A DNA stretch of 64,000 nt from JBFGCT01 sp963825565 (GTDB taxonomy: Bacteria > Actinomycetota > Acidimicrobiia > Acidimicrobiales > Ilumatobacteraceae), in assembly GCA_963825565.1 (NCBI GenBank), contig CAWGTW010000016.1:1-64000 (forward strand). The letters are read 5' to 3'. Of this stretch, positions 1 to 9,179 are shown piece by piece. A program made the translations under genes and the position numbers. Under the pieces are notes generated by a model, which was not told the origin of the DNA, ran no database searches, and saw nothing but the letters and a program-made list of their open reading frames with translations. Numbering within the stretch: position 1 is the stretch's first letter; every line of letters begins with the position of its first letter.

Positions 1-262
1 AACCGGTCCACGGGCGTCCACCGACGACTTGCAGAAAGCGCTCTGACCAGGGCGTTTGTGCAGGACTGTCGGTGGACGTTCGTGGATTTCCGTGGATCGT
101 TACTCTCAGTGCTGGTCTCTAACGAGCCAGTCTGCGAGCAACGCATCAGGGGTGCGGCTTGGGCCGAAGCGTGCGGGTCGATCTTGCGACGCGGGCGGAT
201 TGTCGATCGGCGCTATCGGGTGCCCCACACCGGCGTTCGGGGGGCGTGGGTACAGCGGTTGT
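1..262. other. Window-edge stretch with no recognisable gene; contains an inverted repeat
   Basis: No frame here gives a recognisable protein. An 11-bp perfect inverted repeat is present: CGTCCACCGAC at 15-25 and GTCGGTGGACG at 68-78, separated by 42 bases. It could be the terminator or recombination site of a gene lying to the left of the window, but neither an integrase gene nor a tRNA is visible beside it, so no function is assigned. Confidence 0.35.
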
Positions 263-742
263 TCATCGGCACGAGAGTTCGGCCTCGAGGTCGAGCGCGG
301 TCTTGATGGGTGGGTCGGTTTCCCAAGTGCCCCACTCCTCGCGTGGGAGCAACCAGGTGATCTCGATGGTGTTGCCGTCGGGGTCCGTGCCGTAGACGGC
401 CTTGGTGGCGCCGTGGTCGTTCTGGCGTTGGAAGCAGCCCTCGGCGGTGAGCCGGTCGCGGGCGGTGACGAGGTCGGCGAGGTGATCGACCTCCCAGGCA
501 CAGTGGAACAGCCCGACCGATCGTGCGCTGGCGTCTGTCGCGCTCGGGCCGATCTTCAGGAGGGCGAGGTCGTGGTGGTTGGCCGAGCCGGGGGCTCTGA
601 GGAAGGCGAGGACATCGTTGCCGAAGCGGCCTACGTCTTCGGTGAAGCCCATGACTCGCTTGTAGAAGGCGACCGAACCGTCCAGGTCACGCACTTTCAG
701 CGCCACGTGGTTCAAACGTCTGACCGGAATGAACTCGTCCAT
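263..742 (-). CDS. VOC (glyoxalase/bleomycin-resistance fold) family protein
   Basis: A 159-residue single-domain protein of the vicinal oxygen chelate superfamily: metal-dependent dioxygenases, isomerases and lyases built from beta-alpha-beta-beta-beta units. The N-terminus (NHVALKVRDLDGSVAFYK) is the typical first unit. Candidate metal ligands are His12, the His of the HCAWEV segment and the Glu of GNTIEITW near the C-terminus. The start at 742 is chosen because AAGGAG lies just upstream and because residues before it do not fit the fold. It is transcribed divergently from a TetR regulator over a palindromic site, so it is probably the regulator's target. The substrate cannot be read from sequence; an aromatic or hydrophobic xenobiotic is plausible. 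Confidence 0.85.
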   Translation of the reverse strand: MDEFIPVRRLNHVALKVRDLDGSVAFYKRVMGFTEDVGRFGNDVLAFLRAPGSANHHDLALLKIGPSATDASARSVGLFHCAWEVDHLADLVTARDRLTAEGCFQRQNDHGATKAVYGTDPDGNTIEITWLLPREEWGTWETDPPIKTALDLEAELSCR

Positions 743-780
743 TGGTTGCTCCTTGGGTCGAATATGCAGTGGTAATGTAC

Positions 781-801
781 CAATACAGTAACACTGCATT
801 G
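781..801. promoter_or_regulatory. Palindromic operator between the VOC gene and tetR
   Basis: A 21-bp dyad of the form CAATnCAGT-nnn-ACTGnATTG sits in the divergent intergenic region. A second ATACAGT half-site follows at 802-808, and ATGCAGTG (764-771) pairs with CACTGCAT (792-799). Spacing and symmetry suit a TetR dimer. The site lies 24 bp upstream of the tetR start and overlaps the expected core promoters of both genes, so autorepression plus control of the VOC enzyme is the natural reading. Confidence 0.6.
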
Positions 802-813
802 ATACAGTCTGAC

Positions 814-819
814 TATACT
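814..819 (+). promoter_or_regulatory. Candidate -10 element of tetR, implying a leaderless transcript
   Basis: TATACT at 814-819 would place transcription initiation at about 826, which is the A of the tetR ATG. There is no Shine-Dalgarno sequence before that ATG. Leaderless mRNAs are common in actinobacteria. No convincing -35 hexamer was found. Confidence 0.35.
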
Positions 820-825
820 CGTCGC

Positions 826-1464
826 ATGGAGGATGTCAACTCGTCTCGGGGCCGCCGAGCACGTCAGGCTGCGGCGACCCGTCAGCGCATCATCGACGCG
901 GCCGGCCGTCTCTTCGCCGAGCACGGATACACGGCCACGACGATCAGCGCCATCGCCCAGGAGGCCGACGTGGCAGTCGAGACCGTGTACGCCCGCTTCA
1001 AGAACAAGCAGAACCTGCTCGAAGCCTTCCTCGACCAATCGATCGTGGGCGACGCCGAGCCGGTGCCGTTGTTGGATCGGCCCGCAGTGCAGGCGGTACG
1101 AGCGGCCAGCGACCAGCGTGAACAGTTGGCGCTGCTCGCTCAGATCATGTGCGGCGTGCTCGAACGCAACGCCACGGCGCATACCGTGCTGCGCACAGCG
1201 ATGGCGGCCGACTCCGAACTGGACCAGCTGGCCGCAACCGACGACGAGCGGCGCAACGCGACGCATCGAGCGTTCGTCGAGATGCTCACCGACACCGGCC
1301 CCCTGCGTGAAGGCCTCTCAATCAGCGATGCGGTCGACACGATGTCCGCCCTGGCCAATCCCGACACCTACGCATTGCTCACCCGGCGGCGCAGCTGGAC
1401 GCGGTCGCGCATCGAACGCTGGCTCGCCGAGAGCCTCACCCGCCTCCTTCTCCCGCCACGCTGA
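826..1464 (+). CDS. TetR/AcrR-family transcriptional regulator
   Basis: A 212-residue repressor. Residues about 15-60 form the TetR helix-turn-helix domain (RIIDAAGRLFAEHGYTATTI followed by VAVETVYARFKNKQNLL). The rest is a helical ligand-binding domain with no recognisable signature. The start at 826 is preferred over upstream codons because the region before it contains the palindromic operator and a -10 element. It is divergent from a VOC enzyme, so it probably derepresses that gene when its ligand is present, in addition to controlling itself. Confidence 0.85.
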   Translation: MEDVNSSRGRRARQAAATRQRIIDAAGRLFAEHGYTATTISAIAQEADVAVETVYARFKNKQNLLEAFLDQSIVGDAEPVPLLDRPAVQAVRAASDQREQLALLAQIMCGVLERNATAHTVLRTAMAADSELDQLAATDDERRNATHRAFVEMLTDTGPLREGLSISDAVDTMSALANPDTYALLTRRRSWTRSRIERWLAESLTRLLLPPR

Positions 1465-1623
1465 GATCATCCAGCGCGTGCAACCGTTTCCGGCCGTCAC
1501 TGGTCTCAGCGGCGCGTCGTCTCAGCTCAGGCACCAACCATCGTCCGCACATGACCAGCCTGCCTATCACCGGGTTGGTGACGGGAGTACGTGACCCGGC
1601 AGTCGGGCCGAAGTGTTGCGTCG

Positions 1624-2080
1624 TCAGGGCCGACGTCGGGTGAACGGTGACCGCGTCTCGGCGGTCGAGGGGACGCCGCCGACGAACAGCAGCGGGAAGA
1701 TCGGTCTGCCGGTGGTGGCGACGATCTTCGCGATCACGCTCACCGCGATCAGCTCGGCGGCGATCGTGGCCCACCGCAGCACCCGCCGTTCGAAGGTCAG
1801 CTCGACGTTGAGCAGTACCGCGGTGAACGGTGACGTGAACAACCCACCCCACGCGCCGGAGATCGCAACGCTCATCGCGAACTGGGCGTTGCGGCGCAGG
1901 AACAGCCACCGTGAGCTCGCGCACGCGGCGAGACCGGCGGCGGCCCGTGCACGTCGGCCACCGTGGCGAATGCCGGCTCGACCGGGGACGCCACCGCGTG
2001 GCCCACGCTCGGCCCTCGGTGAGTCGAACCGCTGGCTCGTCGGCCGTGAGCAGGTCGAGGTCCGAAGCGGGAAGAGCCGC
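1624..2080 (-). pseudogene. Remnant of a ClC-family chloride channel/antiporter gene
   Basis: About 65 residues in one minus-strand frame (about 1640-1890) match the ClC pore region: FAMSVAISGAWGGLFTSPF followed by TAVLLNVELTFE corresponds to the family's AAxGLAAAFNAPLAGxLFxxE segment, with two hydrophobic helices after it. The upstream part (GPSVGHAVAS, about 2000-2030) lies in another frame, and the gene ends far short of a full ClC (about 400 residues). Frames are therefore broken and the 3' part is missing. The rest of 1465-2289 contains nothing else I recognise. A heavily diverged short protein is possible but less likely. Confidence 0.45.
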
Positions 2081-2289
2081 GGCGGACGCGGAGCCGTCCA
2101 GCCCACTCCGCTCGTCTCAGACGCTCACGAGCGAGCCCGCAACGGAGTCGACCCGGCCTCGGATCACGACATCCACGGGAGCTCATGAGGTCGATCGCGT
2201 CTCGTCCGTTCGTGGTCGGAACGAGATCAGAGTTGCGCGGACTGCGAACCGACATCGGCTGGCAAACGAGTGCAGCGCGATGCGCCGGC

Positions 2290-2505
2290 TCAGGCCGACG
2301 ACTTGTCAGGCCGCTTCCGCCCGTGGCCGAGCAGCCGATTCATGAATCTGTCGACGAGTGTCGGCCGATCGGTCAGGCTGCCTGCCTCCTGGTGGCGCTC
2401 GCAGTAGAACTGGTAGGGCGGTCTCGGCTCGCCACACGTGTAGCAGCGGTATTGCTGCTTGAGGGGATTGGGGTTCCCCATGTGGCCGCCGATGCCGAAC
2501 GACAT
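2290..2505 (-). CDS. Small zinc-ribbon protein of unknown function
   Basis: A 71-residue protein with a compact metal-binding knuckle, CYTCGEPRPPYQFYCERH, giving CxxC plus a later Cys and His. A basic tail follows (RLLGHGRKRPDKSS). No wider domain is recognised. It is divergent from the CapA-like gene at 2628. The isolated position and small size limit confidence, but the ordered Cys/His spacing argues that it is a real gene. Confidence 0.5.
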   Translation of the reverse strand: MSFGIGGHMGNPNPLKQQYRCYTCGEPRPPYQFYCERHQEAGSLTDRPTLVDRFMNRLLGHGRKRPDKSSA

Positions 2506-2627
2506 GCCGTGACACTATCGGTGCCGGCCGGGCCGTCGAGTGAGCCGAGAGCGCAGCGCGATCCGAGGGTTCGGGCGGGTAGTTCGACTCTGACCCGCTT
2601 CGGGGCGGTCGGCGCACGCTGAGTGGC

Positions 2628-4182
2628 GTGGGATCGCGGCCGTGGTCGATCGTCGCGTGCGCGTTGGTCGCCTCGTGTGCGTCGGCGGGATCCGGGCTGA
2701 CGACGCCGCCGGCACCGCCAACGGGATCGGCACTCGTTCCCCCGACCGATCCGCCGGCGACGGCTGCGCTCGGTGATGGAACGACGGCCCGGCTGGTGTT
2801 GGTCGGTGACGTGATGTTGGGACGGAACGTGGCTCCGGTGGTCGCCGGCGACCCGTCGACGGTGTTCGAGGGGCTCCGGCCGGTCCTCGTCGATGCCGAC
2901 TGTGCGCTCGCCAACCTCGAATCCCCGCTCACGGATCGATCACACGTGCGTGGCGAGTTCGCCCTCGAAGCCGACCCGGCATCGGCCGAGTTGCTCGCCG
3001 GCGCGGGCTTCGACGTGTTGGGCGTCGCCAACAACCACGCGGCCGACGCCGGCCCGGAGACGGTGCTCGACACCATCGAGACGCTCGAATCCGTCGGCCT
3101 CCGAGCGGTGGGCGGCGGGGCCGGCACCGACGAGGCGAGCGCTCCGCTCGTCCTCGACGTCGGCGGGGTGCGTGTCGGCGTCGTCGCGTACGACCTGTCG
3201 GGTGAGGCAGCGCGCCACCACGATGACCGCCGGGGTCAATCGGTGGGACCTCGACCTCGCCCGGTCGGCGGTGACCGATCTGCGCGAACGGGTCGACGTC
3301 GTGGTCGTCGGCGTGCACGGCGGCGTCGAGTACCTCCGGCGGCCGGATCCGGTACTCGCACACGTGACGGGGCTCCTCGCCGATTGGGGTGCCGACATCG
3401 TCTGGGGGCACGGAGCACACGTGGCCTATCCGGTCGAGGTGCGTCACGGCACCGCTCGGGCGGCCGTTGTCGCGCCCGGCCTCGGCAACGCGCTGTTCGA
3501 CCAGCGGCTGCCGGGCACCGATCTCGGTACGGCCCTCGAGGTGCTGGTCGATCGCGACGGCGCCATCGCCATGCGCACCGGGCGCATCGACATCGACGCC
3601 GGGCGGTCCGCATTCGCCGGCTGGGACGATCCGGGCGGCGACGCGGTCGCCCTCGACGGCGACTGGTGGACGCCGGTTCGGCCGTGGGAGCCCGTGCCGC
3701 CCGACCCCGCTCCGACGGACGTGCGCCTCCCAGCTCCCGCCGGGGTACGTCGATGTCGCCCGCTCGCTCGGCGACATCACCGGTACCGGCGCGGTCGATG
3801 TCGTGATCTCCTACCGTCGGCCCGCTTCCCATCGAGCCGGTGCACGACGCGCTCCCCGACGTCGGTGTGGGTCGACGAACTGGGCCGGAGCGCGCACCTC
3901 GCGGTGTACACGGCCGCCGGCCGGATGCGCTGGGGTGCCGCCTTCATGCTGCAGCCGGTCGGGGCGATCGCGGTCTGCGACGGGTCGATGGCCCTCGGCT
4001 TCACCAGAATCGACGACGAGGCGGTCGTGGCCGGCGGTGCCTGGCGGTGGGACGGCTTCGGCTTCCGGACCTCACCGATCTTGCAGGGTGCGGCGACACC
4101 GACCTGCGCCGACATCGATCACGACGGACACGCCGACCCGGTCCTCACCGCGCGGCGCCCCGAACTCGACACGACGGATTGA
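2628..4182 (+). pseudogene. CapA-family lipoprotein (metallophosphoesterase fold), frameshifted
   Basis: The GTG-started product has a lipoprotein signal (lipobox LVASC). A CapA / poly-gamma-glutamate synthesis-type calcineurin-like domain follows, with the hallmarks VLVGDVMLGR, ALANLESPL and GVANNHAADAG, then (after frame changes) GVHGGVEY and IVWGHGAHV. The C-terminal third contains FG-GAP-like strands (DITGTGAVDVVI, DIDHDGHADPV). The frame shifts near 3213, 3730, 3824 and 3864, and each case is restored by removing one base. The protein sense on both sides is intact, so either the consensus carries insertions or the gene decayed very recently. Family members act at the cell surface on capsule or cell-wall polymers. 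A DUF3160 lipoprotein follows 11 bp downstream. Confidence 0.7.
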
Positions 4183-4193
4183 GAGGAACGACC

Positions 4194-6476
4194 ATGTCCG
4201 AACGACCTGGCACCCACCGGAAATGGGCGGTCAGCGTCGCCTTCTGCGTCGCGGCCGCATCGTGTTCTGGCGACGGAGACAGCGCCACGTCCGTCGGCAG
4301 CGACGCGCCGGTCGACAACACCACGATCCCGGCGACGACCACGACCGAGCCCCCGACCACGACGGCCGCGGCGATCGAGTCGACGACGACGGTGCCCGAC
4401 GTCGGGCCGGCATCACCGGTCGGCCTCCGGTCGGTCGAGCCGTTCGCCGAATATCGGTGGGTGCCCGCCCTCGACGACGGGGACGTCTACGCCGGCCCGG
4501 CCACGCCGACCTCGCTCGCCGAGGTCCTCCTCGTTCCTTCGCAGGAGCAACTGCTGAACGATCTCGGAATCACCGTGCCCTCGGGTCGCGATCAGCTCGA
4601 GGCGAACGGGTTCGTCGTCCGGGAGACCGGCTACCGGTTCTTCCACGACGGGTACAAGTCGGCGGCCTACGAGTACCAACCGCTGTACGTCACCACCGAC
4701 GCCCTCTACCACTCGTGGCACCTGGTGTTCGACAAGGTCCTGCGCGACACCGAGCAGCAGCGCCTCCTGCCGACCCTCGAGGGGTTGCTCAGCGACGCGG
4801 TCGGCGCCGCACGTGAGCAGGAGGCGTTGCTCGCCGAGACCGCCCTCGCCGACGACGCCCACCGTGCGACCGCCTACTACGAGGCAGCCGCCTCGATGCT
4901 CGGACTCGACGTCGGACCCGTCAACGATCTGGCCGCCGAGGAGATCGCGATGATCGACGACGCGGCCGGCATGCAGACCTCCCCGATCACCGGGGTGATC
5001 GAGTGCCAGGCGCCTTCCTCGTTCGTCGGGTGCGTCGACGCCAGCCTGTTCCGACCTCGCGGCCACTACACCCGCACCCCCGACCTCGAGCGCTACTTCA
5101 GGGCGATGTCGGTGCTCGGCCAGGAGGGGTTCGCGCTCGACGGCGGCATCGCGGTGGCGCCAGCGCTGCTGGTCACCCGCGTGCTCCTGACCGATCCCCG
5201 GCAGCTCGACCGGTGGACCGCGATCTACGAGCCGACCGCGTTCCTCGTCGGCCTGGCCGACGACATCGACCCGCTGCAGCTCGCCCAGGCCGCCGATGCG
5301 GTCCTGCCCGGCTGGCGCGACGATCCCGAACTGTTGGTCGGCGCCGATCGCTCGGCGATCGCGGAGGAGGTGATCGCGGCTCATCCGGTCTCGATCGACC
5401 CCGAACGGGCCGGCGTCCGACTGATGGGCGCGAGGTTCACGCTCGATTCGTTCATCCTCGACCAGCTGGCCTGGCCGAACGTCGGCGAGGAGCCCCCCGA
5501 CCAGCGCCGGGTCCTCGTCTCTGCCCTCGACCTGGCAGCCGCCTTCGGCTCACGGTTGGCACGGGAACGGCAGCTCGCGACCGAATCGACGTTCACCCAC
5601 TACGAGGAGCAACTCGACTCGATGACCGACCTCGTCGCCTCCCGCCAGCCAGCCGACTGGGCGGGCACGGTGTACGACGCCTGGCTGGCGGCGATCGCGC
5701 CGCAGTACCAGACCCGAGGCGCCGCCTACCCCGACTACATGCAGGGGAACGCGTGGGAAGCGAAGTCGCTGCAGACCGGGCTCAGCTCGTACACCGAGCT
5801 CAAGCACGACACGGTGCTGTACACCAAGCAGGGGTCGGCCGGCGAAGGTGAAGGGCCCGAGCCGGGCGAGTTCGAGCCGCGCCACTGGGTCGAACCGGAC
5901 CCGGTGTCGTTCGGCCGGCTCGCCGCCGCCGCCGAACTACTGCGAACGGGATTCCTCGAACGCGACCTGCTCACCCCCGAGACCGACGACCTGCTGGCGA
6001 CCCTGATCGAGCTCGGTGACTGGCTGAGCGGGATCGCCGGACGCGAGCTCGACGGCGTCGTCGCCGACGACGCCGACAACCTGCGCCTCTCCGGGATCGG
6101 ATCCGAGCTCGAGTACCTGTGGATCGTGTCGAGCGAGATCGAGCTCACCGAGGTGGGGTTGCCGGTTCCGGACTACGACGAACGCGCCGGGCTGGTGACC
6201 GACGTCTTCACGACGTCGTTCGAGTACCTCCAACTCGGGACCGGTGACATCGACACGATCTACGTGATCGTGCCACTCGGTGATGGCCGCTTCGAGCTCG
6301 CGGTCGGCCAGACCGCGTCCTACTACGAGTTCTGGCGGTCGTCGTCGGAGCCCCGATTGACCGACGAAGAGTGGCGGATGCTGCTGGCACAGGGCGAGAT
6401 ACCCGAGCGGCCGCAGTGGACCGAGCCGTTCCTCGTCAGTGCCCACATCGCCGACGGACCGATCGTGCGCCTCTGA
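4194..6476 (+). CDS. DUF3160-family lipoprotein
   Basis: A 760-residue exported lipoprotein: signal with lipobox AAASC, a Thr/Pro-rich linker (about residues 30-70), then one long DUF3160 domain. Diagnostic stretches are TTDALYHSWHLVFDKVLR, HYTRTPDLERYFRAM, GARFTLDSFILDQL, SYTELKHDTVLYTKQ and a C-terminal GQTASYYEFW segment. The start at 4194 has GAGAGGA eight bases upstream; the frame is open further upstream but that part overlaps the CapA gene and looks non-coding. The family is found in envelopes of diverse bacteria with no established biochemical role. Its position directly behind the CapA-like gene suggests one operon and a surface function. Confidence 0.8.
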   Translation: MSERPGTHRKWAVSVAFCVAAASCSGDGDSATSVGSDAPVDNTTIPATTTTEPPTTTAAAIESTTTVPDVGPASPVGLRSVEPFAEYRWVPALDDGDVYAGPATPTSLAEVLLVPSQEQLLNDLGITVPSGRDQLEANGFVVRETGYRFFHDGYKSAAYEYQPLYVTTDALYHSWHLVFDKVLRDTEQQRLLPTLEGLLSDAVGAAREQEALLAETALADDAHRATAYYEAAASMLGLDVGPVNDLAAEEIAMIDDAAGMQTSPITGVIECQAPSSFVGCVDASLFRPRGHYTRTPDLERYFRAMSVLGQEGFALDGGIAVAPALLVTRVLLTDPRQLDRWTAIYEPTAFLVGLADDIDPLQLAQAADAVLPGWRDDPELLVGADRSAIAEEVIAAHPVSIDPERAGVRLMGARFTLDSFILDQLAWPNVGEEPPDQRRVLVSALDLAAAFGSRLARERQLATESTFTHYEEQLDSMTDLVASRQPADWAGTVYDAWLAAIAPQYQTRGAAYPDYMQGNAWEAKSLQTGLSSYTELKHDTVLYTKQGSAGEGEGPEPGEFEPRHWVEPDPVSFGRLAAAAELLRTGFLERDLLTPETDDLLATLIELGDWLSGIAGRELDGVVADDADNLRLSGIGSELEYLWIVSSEIELTEVGLPVPDYDERAGLVTDVFTTSFEYLQLGTGDIDTIYVIVPLGDGRFELAVGQTASYYEFWRSSSEPRLTDEEWRMLLAQGEIPERPQWTEPFLVSAHIADGPIVRL

Positions 6477-6617
6477 TCGAAGCGCCGGAGCGACGCCCTG
6501 CCTCGACGTCACACGGCGTCGAACAACTCGACCAGCGTCGCCCGCTCGCCCGGCCCCAGTTCGCGAACTGCCATCGCCAGGCTCGCCACCCTCTCGCAGG
6601 CCGGCTCGTGTTGTCTG

Positions 6618-7028
6618 TCACGCAGCGGCCGTGCCGTCAGAGGAGAAGGTGGTCATGTCGGCGGCCCGGACGATCGTCTTCCCAAACGGTTGGAGCGCAA
6701 GGCCCGCCATCTTGATCGATTGGATCCCGAACGGGATGCCGATGATCGTCAGACACAGCAGCGCTCCGGAGATCACGTAGCCGATCGCCATCAGCACGCC
6801 CGGGATGATCCACAGGATGGCGCCAACAACTCCGAGCTTGGTCGCCGTCGGATCCTTCACGATCGTCCGACCGAATGGCCAGAGTGAGAAGTGGGCGAGC
6901 TTGAGGCACTGGCGCGCGAACGGGAGTCCAACGATCGTGATCGCAAGGACGAACGCCCAGAACAGCCAGCCGAGCGCCATCCATGTGCCACAGAGAACCA
7001 GCCACAGCACGTTGCCGACGGTTTTCAT
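6618..7028 (-). CDS. yccF: YccF-family inner membrane protein
   Basis: A 136-residue membrane protein with two copies of the YccF (DUF307) unit. Each pairs a hydrophobic helix (LFWAFVLAITIVGLPFARQ; GALLCLTIIGIPFGIQSIK) with a following LWPFGRTIV or LQPFGKTIV motif. About four transmembrane segments are expected. Members are widespread small membrane proteins of unknown function. It is convergent with the DUF3160 gene and divergent from the ankyrin gene. Confidence 0.85.
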   Translation of the reverse strand: MKTVGNVLWLVLCGTWMALGWLFWAFVLAITIVGLPFARQCLKLAHFSLWPFGRTIVKDPTATKLGVVGAILWIIPGVLMAIGYVISGALLCLTIIGIPFGIQSIKMAGLALQPFGKTIVRAADMTTFSSDGTAAA

Positions 7029-7150
7029 GATCGATGCTCCGCTCTGATCGACGATCTGCTCGCGATGCTACGTCGGCGTGTACGCCCGAGCGGTAGCGCT
7101 TCTCGTCCGGCCGTGCATCCGGCGGCTTGCGCGCGTGGTTGGATGGGTCC

Positions 7151-8047
7151 ATGAGCGTTCCTCTCGGTGCGGCGTGTCGCGCCGGGGATCTCCGGCGGGT
7201 CATCGAGTCGATCTCTGCGGGGCACTCGGCCGATCAGCCACTCGACGACCTGGGCACGACTCCGCTGATGGTGGCGGCCACGGTGGAGGTGGCAGAGGTC
7301 GTTCTCGGCGCGGGTGGATCGGTCGATGCGACCCGCTTCGGCCGTGACGTGCTGCAGATCGTGGTTTCCGACGACGAGTCGGCGCTGCGGGAACCCGCCG
7401 CACGGCTCGATGTGGCGAGGCTGCTGCTCGGTCACGGAGCTGTGCTGGACCGGCGCGACGAGCACGGTTGGTCACGTCTGTACGTTGCCGCGTTCGCGGG
7501 CGATGTCGCGGCGGTCGAGGCGCTCATCGAGTTGGGCGCCTCTCCCGATGACGATCCTGCGCCGTTGGCCGCGGCATGTTGGGGAAGCGGTGACGAGTTG
7601 GTGGCTGCCGGCCGGATCGTGGATCTGCTTGTCGCCGCCGGTGCTGACGTCGACCGCCGAGATCCCGCAGGCTGGACCCTGTTGCACGCGGCGGCGATGC
7701 CGTACGCCCACGGCCCCGGGTTCGCGTCGAGTGATGGTGCCAACGTTGCCGCCCTCGCGTCGCTGATCCGTCACGGTGTGGCACCCGATGTGGTCGGCCC
7801 CGGCGGTGTGACGGCGCTGATGCTCGCCGCCGACGACGACGCCCTCGATGCTGTCGACCTGCTGCTCGCCGTCGGGGCCGATCCCGAGGTTCGCGACCAT
7901 CACGGCGATCGTGCTGTCGACCGCGTCCGCGAGAGCGAGCGGCGGCTCACCGATTTGCTCGCGACCGCTTCGGGCGAGACGCGCGACGCGGTGCGGCGAT
8001 CTCGCGACCGGGTCCGCGAATGCGTCGAGCGACTGTCGTCGGCCTGA
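7151..8047 (+). CDS. Ankyrin-repeat protein
   Basis: A 298-residue soluble protein made of about seven ankyrin repeats. Clear ones contain TPLMVAATVEVAEVVLGAG, GWSRLYVAAFAGDVAAVEAL, GWTLLHAAAMPY and TALMLAADDDALDAVDLLL. Ankyrin stacks bind other proteins, and no enzymatic domain is attached. The start at 7151 is the first ATG that puts the first helix in register. The gene is divergent from yccF. Nothing further is seen in 8048-8339. Confidence 0.85.
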   Translation: MSVPLGAACRAGDLRRVIESISAGHSADQPLDDLGTTPLMVAATVEVAEVVLGAGGSVDATRFGRDVLQIVVSDDESALREPAARLDVARLLLGHGAVLDRRDEHGWSRLYVAAFAGDVAAVEALIELGASPDDDPAPLAAACWGSGDELVAAGRIVDLLVAAGADVDRRDPAGWTLLHAAAMPYAHGPGFASSDGANVAALASLIRHGVAPDVVGPGGVTALMLAADDDALDAVDLLLAVGADPEVRDHHGDRAVDRVRESERRLTDLLATASGETRDAVRRSRDRVRECVERLSSA

Positions 8048-8339
8048 ACCAGTCACTGGCTTCTCTGCAACGTGGTCACGGTACTGGTCGGTTGGTCGAC
8101 GAGAGCGACCTCGATCGACCACGTCCGGCGCCCAACGCCATCGCATCTTCGGCTTCGATCACGCTCGCAGGGACACTACGGGCCCCAACGACACCCGCAT
8201 ATCATGCGAAGTGTGCGATAGAGACCCGACGGGTGCAAGACGGCAACCAACTCGACGATTTCTTGGTTGGCTGCTTGGCTGAGAACCAGTGGTCGGTTCT
8301 CGACGAGCGAGAAATATGGATCTAACTGGTGTTTCGCAG

Positions 8340-8412
8340 AGCCCAGAAGGGGAGTTGAACCCCTGACCTACGCATTACGAGTGCGTTGCTCTACCGACTG
8401 AGCTATCTGGGC
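8340..8412 (-). tRNA. tRNA-Thr (CGT anticodon)
   Basis: A full cloverleaf reads on the minus strand. The acceptor stem GCCCAGA pairs with TCTGGGC, the D-arm is AGCTCAGTCGGTAGAGC, the anticodon stem ACGCA/TGCGT encloses loop CTCGTAA with anticodon CGT, and the T-arm is AGGGG-TTCAACT-CCCCT. No CCA is encoded. Upstream (plus-strand 8424-8429) the minus strand has TAGCAT, a plausible -10 element about 11 bases before the mature 5' end. Confidence 0.93.
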
Positions 8413-8446
8413 GGCAGGGAGCGATGCTATCGGTGGGTTGCTGCGG

Positions 8447-9157
8447 TCACGACGATGGTTTCGCTCCGGTCGCCAGTGGATCACGGCCGTTCCATGTCCC
8501 CGCCGAGCCGTAGGGCTCGAAGCGGGCGAACAGCTCCTCGCCGTACCAATCGCCGTCGCGGGTCTCATCGATGACCCGTTGGTGGCGAGGCATCGAGTAG
8601 GCGAAGTTCCGGACGTCGGCCATCGACTCCCACAAACTGAACGTGGCGAGCCGACCGACGGGTGCCTCGCCGATGCCGACGACGTCGATCAACCCGGCGG
8701 CGGTGTGCAGCTCGTCGTCGACCTCCCTGCCCGCCCGACCGAAGTCTCGCCACGCGCGCCATCGAACGTCGGCCCGGGTGACGAACGCGATCGCGCCGTC
8801 TCGTGATCCCGGCGTCATCTGGCTGAGCGGGTCGACACCGCGCCACCGGCCGTGCCCACCGAGGCTCCGAAGCCGAACGTGCCACACCTCCTCCGCCCGC
8901 TCCCATCGGCGGGCGATGCCACTGTCGGCCAGGAAGTGCTCGAGGGCCGACTCGTCCTCCCAGACCGCGAACAGCGCGGTCCGGCGCAGGTCGGCTCCCG
9001 GCCCGGTGTCGCTCCCGGCACCGGTGCCGAGCAGCCGCCAGAACCGGAGCCCGGCGGTCCGGGAGAGCGCGGGCCGGTCCGTCGCCAGCCGGACGAGCGC
9101 GAGCGGCGCTCGGCCGGGACGTTCGCGAACGAGGTGGAAGGAAGCGATCCGGGCCAT
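8447..9157 (-). CDS. CrtA-like (spheroidene monooxygenase family) carotenoid oxygenase
   Basis: A 236-residue protein related to spheroidene monooxygenase CrtA, a heme-type oxygenase that inserts a keto group at C2 of acyclic carotenoids. Signature blocks are ALFAVWEDESALEHFLADS, EVWHVRLRSLGGHGRW, LATFSLWE, SMPRHQRVIDETRDGDWYGE and FARFEPYGSAGTWNGRDPL. It lies at the edge of the carotenoid cluster, separated from it by the divergent PlsY-like gene, with 22 bp between the two starts. Context supports a carotenoid substrate, although other members of this ABM-like fold exist. Confidence 0.75.
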   Translation of the reverse strand: MARIASFHLVRERPGRAPLALVRLATDRPALSRTAGLRFWRLLGTGAGSDTGPGADLRRTALFAVWEDESALEHFLADSGIARRWERAEEVWHVRLRSLGGHGRWRGVDPLSQMTPGSRDGAIAFVTRADVRWRAWRDFGRAGREVDDELHTAAGLIDVVGIGEAPVGRLATFSLWESMADVRNFAYSMPRHQRVIDETRDGDWYGEELFARFEPYGSAGTWNGRDPLATGAKPSS

Positions 9158-9179
9158 CGATCGGTCATGCTGTCATCAG

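Noticed and set aside
1..78. Phage or integrative-element attachment site
   Set aside because: Only an inverted repeat is visible; no integrase, tRNA end or second att copy is present in the window.
1465..2289. Several overlapping short genes in the stretch after tetR
   Set aside because: Frames are Arg/Ser-rich and mutually overlapping; only the ClC-like segment has family resemblance, and it is broken.
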